NCBI GenBank assembly: GCA_013375385.1
Contig: JABXJY010000145.1
Location: 1-7,039 of the forward strand
DNA: 7,039 nucleotides
From: Desulfobacterales bacterium
GTDB lineage: Bacteria; Desulfobacterota; DSM-4660; Desulfatiglandales; B25-G16
Reading direction: 5' to 3'
The notes below the pieces were generated by a model that did not search any database, had not been told where the DNA came from, and saw only the letters and a list, made by a program, of their open reading frames with translations. The translations under genes and the position numbers were made by a program. This document shows positions 1-5,963 of the stretch, piece after piece (the stretch's first letter is position 1; each line of letters opens with the position of its first letter).

Positions 1-14
1 ACGATAACGTTCAT
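1..14 (-). CDS. Start of an unknown gene, running off the left edge
   Basis: Only an ATG (complement of 12-14) and about four codons (Met-Asn-Val-Ile) are in the window, so no product can be named. The start is supported by two tandem AAGGAG motifs on the minus strand, at 22-27 and 16-21. The first lies 7 bases from the ATG, which is good spacing. The second lies 1 base away and is too close to work alone. The gene follows the acidic protein's stop codon after 18 bp on the same strand, so the two are probably one operon. A chance ATG behind a purine-rich stretch is the alternative. Confidence 0.5.
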
Positions 15-32
15 GCTCCTTCTCCTTCCTGA

Positions 33-449
33 TTATCCATAGGTGACCGCCAGATTTTCGAGTGCTGCAGGCGCCATCTCCATCATTTGTTTCAAAAGTC
101 TCTGGTTCATCTCCCTGTCAAAACCCTCCCCCGGATGTTCGACAGCGCTCAAGATCTGAAGAAGCCTTGCCCCTTCCGGCTCATTGAAGGTCAAATTGTA
201 TGAAGCACCCGTATCCTCCCAGTGGATTGTTGCTTCTTCAATTGCTTCCGGTGGTTCCTCCTCAAGGGAGGGGCCTACGATGTAAGCCATCTGGGCCTTA
301 AGATCTTCCAGAAAATCCTCATCGTAGGAACCGGCCCCATTTTGGGCATAATTCAAGATTCGAAACATATCGGCAATTTCATCGGTGTCAAACTCTACGG
401 CAAATTCCCTCAATGAGATCCCACAGGCAGCGGTCTCCTTGACTTCCAT
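33..449 (-). CDS. Small acidic protein of unknown function (138 aa)
   Basis: I do not recognise this protein. It is strongly acidic: I count about 29 Asp/Glu against 8 Lys/Arg, with an EEE run near residue 63. It has one cysteine (Cys9), no signal peptide and no membrane segment, so a soluble cytosolic protein is expected. Residues about 14-58 and 90-135 look mostly helical. The middle part (about 73-90, around IHWEDTGASYNLTF) looks like a beta hairpin. The start is well supported by a consensus AAGGAGG 9 bases upstream of the ATG. It is transcribed away from the thioredoxin-like gene and is followed 18 bp later by another start on the same strand. The strong ribosome binding site and intact frame argue for a real gene. 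A small adaptor, inhibitor or nucleic-acid mimic would fit the charge, but nothing proves it. Confidence 0.75.
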   Translation of the reverse strand: MEVKETAACGISLREFAVEFDTDEIADMFRILNYAQNGAGSYDEDFLEDLKAQMAYIVGPSLEEEPPEAIEEATIHWEDTGASYNLTFNEPEGARLLQILSAVEHPGEGFDREMNQRLLKQMMEMAPAALENLAVTYG

Positions 450-458
450 AACCTATTT

Positions 459-465
459 CCTCCTT
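459..465 (-). promoter_or_regulatory. Consensus ribosome binding site for the acidic protein
   Basis: The minus strand reads AAGGAGG here, 9 bases before the ATG at 449. It is the strongest Shine-Dalgarno sequence in the window and decides the start of the 138-residue protein. Confidence 0.8.
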
Positions 466-536
466 TTCTTTATCTCTTTTTTCGTATATGCATGTGTTTC
501 TCCAAGAAATTGAATATCATTGATCAGTCCACTTTC

Positions 537-565
537 TTTATATAGGATAAAATAAATTTGAACAA
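537..565 (-). promoter_or_regulatory. Candidate sigma-70 promoter for the acidic protein gene
   Basis: On the minus strand, TTGTTC (565 down to 560) and TATAAA (542 down to 537) are separated by 17 bases. The -10 box is a 5/6 match to consensus and the -35 box 3/6. Transcription would start near 530 and give a leader of about 80 bases. The region is AT-rich, so chance matches are likely; this is a candidate only. Confidence 0.35.
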
Positions 566-586
566 TACCCTTTTGTATTTTAATAT
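558..586 (+). promoter_or_regulatory. Candidate sigma-70 promoter for the thioredoxin-like gene
   Basis: TTGAAC (558-563) and TAATAT (581-586) are separated by exactly 17 bases, each about a 4/6 match to consensus. Transcription would start near 593, leaving a leader of about 57 bases. A second possible pair, TTGATC (520-525) and TAGGAT (543-548), also has 17-base spacing. The -35 box of the first pair overlaps that of the proposed minus-strand promoter, so the two divergent promoters would compete or share control. Confidence 0.35.
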
Positions 587-633
587 CAAAATATTCTACA
601 TCGTTGACTCGCGAGGCAAACATCGCCTTCGGG

Positions 634-640
634 AAAGGAG
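634..640 (+). promoter_or_regulatory. Ribosome binding site of the thioredoxin-like gene
   Basis: AAAGGAG lies 9 bases before the ATG at 650. It supports that start over later in-frame ATGs, such as the one at codon 11. Confidence 0.75.
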
Positions 641-649
641 AAAAAGACC

Positions 650-1927
650 ATGGAACGCACCCCTCATGAACTGGCGCTCATGGAAAAGATGACCCCCCAG
701 CACAAGGCCCTGATGCCAAAACTCTCCCCAAAGGAAAGACAATCCATGGAGCAGAACGTGAACCTGGATAACATCGACCTCATACAATCCTGGATCGGGA
801 CAGATGAGGAAATCGAAAACATGCTCTTCTGGGACAAAGGCGACAAGTTCGACGATCCTGAATGGAAAAACCTTGAACCTGTGGATGAAACAACGGCGTC
901 ACTCTATGAAAAGGCAGAGGCTCATTTTGAGCGACTCAAAGCAGAGGCCGTAGAGACTCAAAGGCGGTCTGACCTCACCCTGTACAGCCAGTTTAATACG
1001 GGACTTCTCTTCACTGGCCTGGCAGGGGCTGTGCGCTGTGATGAACATGGCAGAGAAGATGAAGGGGGCGAATTTTTCAAAGGAATAGAGTGGCGGTGCA
1101 TCGGCAGTGTTGAAGAAAACATCAATAGCATGACCGTCTACCCCTTGCCTTCGGGGGAATTTGAGGTTCATTTTGGAAATCGAATCAACGACATAGCCCG
1201 GGGAATATGGGTTTACACGGGTGATTCCCACAGCCTCCTTCAGTTGGCTCAACTCAGCGAGAAGGTTCTCCCCAATGACGGATACGATACAACCGTAAAG
1301 GATCAGGCCGGGAAGAGCCTGACGCTCGATCCCAAGGCCATCAGAAAGGCGGCCATGGGGGAAGGGGGAGAGCTCCCGTATGGAGATGAATTGAACCTCT
1401 TTACCTCTGTTCGTGTGAAGGATATGGATGAGGCCCTGGGGGCTGCCGGCAACCTTTCACACCGATTCTACGAGCGCTTCGGTCTTGAAACCGAGTGCTA
1501 CAAGATCGGCAAAAAGTACGGCAACTTCTTCATCCTGCGCGATGACAACTTCGACCGTTTTCTGCCCACATCCCCTGTGGAGGGAAAAGGCCTGGTGCTC
1601 CTTACAGCCACCCTGGTCTGCAGACGATGCAGACGGGAGATAGATGAATTCCGTGACCTTGCCAAGTTTTACCCCCATGTCACTGCCGTTCTTGTCAATC
1701 TCAATTCCCCGCAGTTCAAATTCTACGAAAGGGTTTTCGGGGATATGGGCGGTGGAGATCCGGACAACTTTCGAAAGACCGCGGCAGGCGTGACCCCGTT
1801 TATCATCATATACACCGCCGATGAAAATGGAGTGCTGAAGTTTGCGGAGTACCGGTCAACGGGAAAGGCGGAAAATACGCCCTCCATCCGGGAATGGGTG
1901 CCCCTCTTTGATGAGTATTTTAAATGA
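650..1927 (+). CDS. Uncharacterised protein with C-terminal thioredoxin-like domain (425 aa)
   Basis: The whole protein matches no family I can name. Residues about 312-425 look like a thioredoxin fold. A hydrophobic strand (GLVLLTATLV) leads into Cys324-Arg-Arg-Cys327 at the head of a helix, followed by a second strand (VTAVLVNL, 344-351). A probable cis-proline, Pro383 in VTP, precedes a hydrophobic strand (FIIIY) and a final strand and helix. The gap from CxxC to the proline is about 12 residues longer than in classical thioredoxin, because of a glycine-rich insert near 363-371. Residues 1-110 are charged and mainly helical, including an 11-residue near-repeat (10-20 and 21-31). Residues 110-300 look mixed alpha/beta, with cysteines at 130, 150 and 283. 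No signal peptide or membrane segment is seen, so it should act in the cytosol. A thiol-disulfide or metal-binding role is inferred from the motif alone. It stands alone on its strand, divergent from the acidic protein gene and convergent with the transporter operon. Confidence 0.85.
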   Translation: MERTPHELALMEKMTPQHKALMPKLSPKERQSMEQNVNLDNIDLIQSWIGTDEEIENMLFWDKGDKFDDPEWKNLEPVDETTASLYEKAEAHFERLKAEAVETQRRSDLTLYSQFNTGLLFTGLAGAVRCDEHGREDEGGEFFKGIEWRCIGSVEENINSMTVYPLPSGEFEVHFGNRINDIARGIWVYTGDSHSLLQLAQLSEKVLPNDGYDTTVKDQAGKSLTLDPKAIRKAAMGEGGELPYGDELNLFTSVRVKDMDEALGAAGNLSHRFYERFGLETECYKIGKKYGNFFILRDDNFDRFLPTSPVEGKGLVLLTATLVCRRCRREIDEFRDLAKFYPHVTAVLVNLNSPQFKFYERVFGDMGGGDPDNFRKTAAGVTPFIIIYTADENGVLKFAEYRSTGKAENTPSIREWVPLFDEYFK

Positions 1928-2024
1928 CATGCCTTCCAAGGCACATCGGGAGCATTACCGGCTATACCTCTCTCAAACGGCTGGGCTGAAACGTAGGGAC
2001 GAGAATTCGGGTGGCGCCCATGCT

Positions 2025-3014
2025 TTACAGAAAGCAGGCTACCCAATGGCCTTCGCGCACCTCGACGAGATCAGGTTCATGAACACTGCACGTTGATTTC
2101 GCCGAGTGGCATCGAGGGTGAAACCGGCACCCAGGTGGAGGGTTGATAGGGCTTGGGATCTCTCCTTTGGGGATGGGATGGGTTCTCCTGTACTTGGGGT
2201 CCGGCACTGGCACAGCCGCCAGGAGCGTAGCGGTGTAGGGATGAGCCGGCTTTTTGAAGACTTCTTCCAGGGTGCCGATTTCAACGATTTTGCCCAAATA
2301 CATAATGGCAACCCGATCACAGATATACTTGCAGGTGGCCAGGTCATGGGTGATATAAAGATAGGTCAGATCAAACTCCTCTTTCAGTTGCGCCATCAAC
2401 TCCAGTATCATCGCCCTGACCGAAACATCTGCCATGGCAATCGGCTCATCTGCGACAACGAAATCCGGATTGGTCACCAGGGCCCTGGCAATCACGACCC
2501 GTTGCCTCTGCCCTCCAGAGAGCTGGTGAGGATACTTCTTATACAGGAAAGAGGCAGGGGTTAAGCCAACCTTTTCCATGATCTGAAGGCAGCGTTCCCG
2601 TATCTCCGCCTTGCTAAAGTTGTTATGGATAACCAGAGGGTGTCCGATCGCCTTGCCAATGGACATGCGAGGGCTTAAAGACGCATAGGGGTCCTGGAAA
2701 ATGATCTGCATCTTTTCCCTCAGCCTTTCCATCTCTTTTCTTGAATAGGAAAATATGGATTTGCCGTTATAGAGAACTTCTCCCGAGGTGGGCCCCAGAA
2801 GTCGCAGAATAAGCCTCCCTGTCGTTGTCTTGCCACATCCGCTCTCACCAACCAATCCCAGGACCTCACCTTTTTGGATGAAAAAAGATACACCATCTAC
2901 CGCCCTGACAAAGCCCTTTTTCTTCGCGAGCAGATTGTCAAGAAAGCCTTTTTGGAGAGGGAAATGCTTCTTCAGATTGGTAATGGTTAACAACTCTTCC
3001 ACGTTCTCTCTCAC
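2025..3014 (-). CDS. dppF: Peptide/nickel-type ABC importer ATPase, DppF/OppF-like (329 aa)
   Basis: This is the second nucleotide-binding subunit of the importer. It hydrolyses ATP on the cytosolic face to drive uptake. Counting from GTG at 3014, Walker A (GESGCGKTTT) is at 56-65, the Q-loop (FQDPYASLSP) at about 106-115, the LSGGQ signature at 165-169, Walker B ending in catalytic Glu190, and the switch His at 223. The D-loop reads MAD where the family usually has ALD. The C-terminal oligopeptide-transporter region carries HPYTATLLAAVP and then four cysteines, spaced C-x5-C-x6-C-x17-C, ending two residues before the stop. The start is uncertain. GTG at 3014 overlaps the upstream stop as GTGA, the usual sign of translational coupling. 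GTG at 3002 follows a purine-rich GAGAGAG and gives a typical family N-terminus (MEELLTITNLKKHF). A TTG at 3029 is also open. It is the last gene of the operon. The Dpp name is by family; the substrate is not known. Confidence 0.93.
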   Translation of the reverse strand: MRENVEELLTITNLKKHFPLQKGFLDNLLAKKKGFVRAVDGVSFFIQKGEVLGLVGESGCGKTTTGRLILRLLGPTSGEVLYNGKSIFSYSRKEMERLREKMQIIFQDPYASLSPRMSIGKAIGHPLVIHNNFSKAEIRERCLQIMEKVGLTPASFLYKKYPHQLSGGQRQRVVIARALVTNPDFVVADEPIAMADVSVRAMILELMAQLKEEFDLTYLYITHDLATCKYICDRVAIMYLGKIVEIGTLEEVFKKPAHPYTATLLAAVPVPDPKYRRTHPIPKGEIPSPINPPPGCRFHPRCHSAKSTCSVHEPDLVEVREGHWVACFL

Positions 3015-3967
3015 CCGTATAGCCAGCAACTGACGAGACGGCCGTCCTCGGTAAAGGTCTCTGGTTTTTGAACCCTACAAATCTCCTTATCGTAGGGGCA
3101 CCGTGGGTGGAAGACACAACCCGACGGCGGATCGACCAGATCGGGAGGGCTTCCCGGCATGGTCTTCAACTTAGGCTGATCAAGCTTGATGTTGGGTATG
3201 GACGACAGCAGCCCCTGCGTGTAGGGGTGGAGGGGGTCCTCGAAGATCGTGTTCGCCTGTCCCACCTCAGCGATGGTGCCACCATACATGACCGTGATAC
3301 GATCGGCCAGCTGAGCAACATTTCCCAGGTTATGGGTAATCAGGATGATCGTCAAATTGTATTGCCTGCGCAAATCGTTCAAGAGATCAAGGAACTGGGC
3401 CTCCACGATCACATCAAGAGCGGTGGTGGGCTCATCAGCGATCAGGAGATCAGAGTTTAAGATGAGCCCCATTCCGATCATGATGCGCTGTCGCATGCCT
3501 CCCGACATCTGATGGGGATATTCTGAGAGCCTCTCAGGGGAGATGCCTAGGCTTTCAAGCATCTTTTCGGCCCGCCTGAACGCCGTTTTTTTGTCCAGTC
3601 CTCTCTCGTGGGTGAAAAGCGTCTCTATGAATTGCCGGTCAATGCGAAAAAGAGGATTCAGAGAGGTTAGAGGGTCCTGAAAAATCATGGCGATTTTCCT
3701 CCCACGAAGGGAAAGGATCTCTTTCTGGCTCATCTGAACAATATCCTGACCATGATAGAGAATCCGGCCCTTTACGATCTTCCCGGGGGGCCTGAGGAGC
3801 CGCACGATCGAAAAGCCGAGGGTTGACTTGCCGCACCCCGACTCCCCCACAAGGCCCATCACCTCCCCCTGCTCCAGCCTCAAATTCACATCCTGAACAG
3901 CCTGGACCGTCCCAATATTGATGGGAAAGTGAACCGAGAGGTCTTCAATTTCCAAAATCGTTGCCAC
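3011..3967 (-). CDS. dppD: Peptide/nickel-type ABC importer ATPase, DppD/OppD-like (318 aa)
   Basis: This is the first ATPase subunit, expected to pair with the DppF-like protein beneath the two permeases. All core motifs are intact: Walker A GESGCGKST (41-49), Q-loop Gln97 in FQDPLTSLNP, signature MSGGM (154-158), Walker B LLIADEP with catalytic Glu179, D-loop ALD (183-185) and switch His212 (THN rather than the commoner THD). After HPYTQGLLSSIP comes the family's C-terminal extension, with cysteines 284, 290, 297 and 314 spaced C-x5-C-x6-C-x16-C. Length is normal for DppD/OppD. The start is GTG, four bases after the permease C stop. A GGAG about 10 bases upstream lies inside the end of that gene, which points to coupled translation. 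Its stop overlaps the probable GTG start of the next ATPase. Confidence 0.95.
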   Translation of the reverse strand: MATILEIEDLSVHFPINIGTVQAVQDVNLRLEQGEVMGLVGESGCGKSTLGFSIVRLLRPPGKIVKGRILYHGQDIVQMSQKEILSLRGRKIAMIFQDPLTSLNPLFRIDRQFIETLFTHERGLDKKTAFRRAEKMLESLGISPERLSEYPHQMSGGMRQRIMIGMGLILNSDLLIADEPTTALDVIVEAQFLDLLNDLRRQYNLTIILITHNLGNVAQLADRITVMYGGTIAEVGQANTIFEDPLHPYTQGLLSSIPNIKLDQPKLKTMPGSPPDLVDPPSGCVFHPRCPYDKEICRVQKPETFTEDGRLVSCWLYG

Positions 3968-3971
3968 TGTC

Positions 3972-4856
3972 TTATCGCTCCAGAAGCCTGGGATTGAGGA
4001 TCTCGGCGAGGCCTTCGCCGAGCATGGTAAACCCTACGGCGAGTAATGAAATCATGGCCCCGGGAAAGGTGATCAACCACCACTGGCCAGAAGGCAGGAA
4101 CTTCTTACCCATGGAAAGATCCATGCCCCAGTCCACAATGGAAGGGGGAAGCCCGAGGCCAAGGTATGTTAAAGCAGCCTCAATCATAATGGCGTCGGCT
4201 ACGTTTAAGCTAAATACAACAACCGTTGTGGCAATCACGTTGGGGAAGATATATTGCCATAGAATAGTAGAACCTGAGGCGCCGATCGCCTTTGCCGCTT
4301 CTACGTAGAGTTCCTCCTTGATCGAGAGGGTCTGGCCTCGAACCAGTCGAAAATACGTTGGGATATAAATGACCGCTACAGACAGGGTGATATTGATGAC
4401 ACCAGGCCCGAGCATCGCCGCAAAGGCAATGGCCAATATGAGACCCGGAAATGAATAGACAGAGTCCATGACGAGCGAGAGAACCCTGTCAAAGAAGCCA
4501 CCCGAAAAACCGGATATGAGACCAAGCGTAATGCCAAGAACCGAAGAGATAATGGCAGCCAACACCGCAACGCGGAGTATGGTTCTCGAACCATGTACAA
4601 TCCGGGACCAGACATCCCGCTGGAGGTTGTCCGTTCCCATGAGGTGTTCCCCTCCCGGCGGAGCGAGCTGCGGTCCTGTATCCTGATCATGAGGGCTGAA
4701 AGGGGCAATGGAGCCTGCAAACAGGGCCATAGAAACGATGGCCAGGATAATAATGGCTCCAGCCACCAGAATCCACCACTCTAAGCCGTACTTCTTCCCC
4801 AGACCTGCACACCTGGAAATAGCCCAACCTATCCCTGCTGCTGGTGAATACCGCAT
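3972..4856 (-). CDS. dppC: ABC importer permease, DppC/OppC-like (294 aa)
   Basis: This is an inner-membrane channel subunit that pairs with the DppB-like permease. A first membrane helix (about 27-49) is followed by the family hallmark HLMGTDNLQRDVWSRIVHG (71-89), typical of DppC/OppC/NikC. Further hydrophobic segments lie at about 95-118, 137-163, 205-230 and 262-282. The cytosolic coupling (EAA) loop is at 184-206, with the core EAAKAIGASG, and contacts the ATPases. The C-terminus ends in the usual GEGLAEILNPRL. Length is normal for the family. The ATG at 4856 has AGGAG 5 bases upstream, overlapping the TAG stop of the preceding permease gene (gap 8 bp), so translation is probably coupled. 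Confidence 0.95.
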   Translation of the reverse strand: MRYSPAAGIGWAISRCAGLGKKYGLEWWILVAGAIIILAIVSMALFAGSIAPFSPHDQDTGPQLAPPGGEHLMGTDNLQRDVWSRIVHGSRTILRVAVLAAIISSVLGITLGLISGFSGGFFDRVLSLVMDSVYSFPGLILAIAFAAMLGPGVINITLSVAVIYIPTYFRLVRGQTLSIKEELYVEAAKAIGASGSTILWQYIFPNVIATTVVVFSLNVADAIMIEAALTYLGLGLPPSIVDWGMDLSMGKKFLPSGQWWLITFPGAMISLLAVGFTMLGEGLAEILNPRLLER

Positions 4857-4864
4857 GCGAGCTC

Positions 4865-5881
4865 CTAATACCGTACTCTTGGATCCACTATTGCATAGAT
4901 GATATCCACGATCAGTGAAGCCATTGCTACAATCAGGGCAATCATGATGATCACGCCCTGGATGGTGGGATAATCTCTGAGATAGATCCTCTCCAGCAGA
5001 AGCCGTCCCATGCCAGGCCAGGAAAAGGTCGTTTCCGTGAGAACAGCACCGGCCATCAGCAGTGCAATCTGGAGCCCCATCATCGTTAGTATGGGGATGA
5101 ATGCATTTTTCAGGGCATGTTTGTATACGATCTTCCTGTGGCGAATGCCCCTCGCCTCTGCTGCAGTGATGTAATCGGCCTTGAGTACGTCCAACATATT
5201 GGCCCTGGTGAGACGCACAAAGATGCCTGAGAGGACCAGCCCAAGGGTGAAAGCAGGGAGGACCAGATGGATGAGGACATCACCCAACGCGGAGAAATCT
5301 CTTACCAGAATGCTATCCAGTACGTAAAGACCTGTTTTTTCAAATGTGGAGGCAAAAACCCTGGGGCCGGTTCGGCCGGCAATGGGGAGCATGTCAAGCC
5401 AGATGCCGAAGATGAGCTGCAGCATGAGGCCCATCCAAAACACCGGGATACAGTAGACCACAATGCCGTAGAGCCGAATCACGTAATCCTGCACCATGCC
5501 TCTTCTATCCGCCGCATAGGCGCCCAGGAAAACACCCAGGAAGAGGGTGATGAGGATGCCACATATGGTCAACTCTATTGTCGCCGGTATCTTTTCAGCA
5601 ATCGCCTTGGTTACCCGCTGTTTGAAGACCATGGAATCGCCCAGATCCAGGCGACAGATCTGCCAGAGGTAATCCAGATATTGAAGAGCAATGGGGCGAT
5701 TGAGGCCCAGTTCCTCCTTTTTTAGCTCGATGACGCTCTCCGGCGCGTGGCCACCCAGCATGGAAGAGACCGGATCTCCCGGCATGATCCGCAGCACCAC
5801 AAACACGATGCTCAGGAGAATAAACACCATGGGGATGGTCAAGAGTAATCGAGCAATGATGTATCGGGCGAGATTTTTCAT
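4865..5881 (-). CDS. dppB: ABC importer permease, DppB/OppB-like (338 aa)
   Basis: This is the first channel subunit. A membrane helix (about 9-31) runs into RIMPGDP (31-37), the classical DppB/OppB N-terminal mark, followed by the periplasmic region with ELGLNRPIALQYLDYL (57-72). Further helices lie at about 102-124, 134-158, 203-224, 263-284 and 305-332. The coupling loop is at 237-263 (YITAAEARGIRHRK, then HALKNAFIP). It is followed by the conserved ETTFSWPGMGRLLLERIYLRDYP (283-305, key residues Pro289, Gly290, Gly292, Asp303). It ends in the usual DPRVRY. The ATG at 5881 has only a weak Shine-Dalgarno match (TGAGA), the poorest of the operon, and lies 82 bp after the binding-protein stop, behind a hairpin. 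Both facts suggest lower expression than the gene before it. Confidence 0.95.
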   Translation of the reverse strand: MKNLARYIIARLLLTIPMVFILLSIVFVVLRIMPGDPVSSMLGGHAPESVIELKKEELGLNRPIALQYLDYLWQICRLDLGDSMVFKQRVTKAIAEKIPATIELTICGILITLFLGVFLGAYAADRRGMVQDYVIRLYGIVVYCIPVFWMGLMLQLIFGIWLDMLPIAGRTGPRVFASTFEKTGLYVLDSILVRDFSALGDVLIHLVLPAFTLGLVLSGIFVRLTRANMLDVLKADYITAAEARGIRHRKIVYKHALKNAFIPILTMMGLQIALLMAGAVLTETTFSWPGMGRLLLERIYLRDYPTIQGVIIMIALIVAMASLIVDIIYAIVDPRVRY

Positions 5882-5906
5882 AGATCTCAGTCAGGTGAAG
5901 TCATGG

Positions 5907-5955
5907 AAAAATAAGGCCTGGGTGAGGCCCGCGCCCCATGGCCGGACCTCACCCA
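5907..5955 (-). terminator. Intercistronic hairpin with T-rich tail (attenuator candidate)
   Basis: The plus strand has TGGGTGAGG at 5919-5927 and its exact reverse complement CCTCACCCA at 5947-5955. Inside the 9-bp stem, after one mismatch, three more pairs (5929-5931 with 5943-5945) close an 11-base loop. Read in the operon's direction, the stem is followed by GGCCTTATTTTTCC, whose T-rich part lies at 5907-5914, about 4 bases past the stem. It starts 8 bp after the binding-protein stop codon and lies before the permease genes. That fits a leaky intrinsic terminator, or an RNA-stabilising hairpin, as found after binding-protein genes in other ABC operons (malE-malF is the classic case). The effect here is inferred. 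Confidence 0.65.
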
Positions 5956-5963
5956 ATGGTCTG

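Noticed and set aside
1930..1943. Short inverted repeat TGCCTTCCAAGGCA considered as terminator
   Set aside because: The stem is only 5 bp with a 4-base loop, and no T-run follows on either strand.
1723..2046. 107-codon minus-strand frame spanning the convergent gap
   Set aside because: Most of it is antisense to the conserved-looking thioredoxin-like C-terminus. It has no convincing ribosome binding site or recognisable product.
2106..2564. 152-codon plus-strand frame
   Set aside because: It is antisense to the DppF-like ATPase, across its signature, Walker B and switch-histidine motifs; no independent support.
5267..5725. 152-codon plus-strand frame
   Set aside because: It is antisense to the DppB-like permease, which has full-length family conservation.
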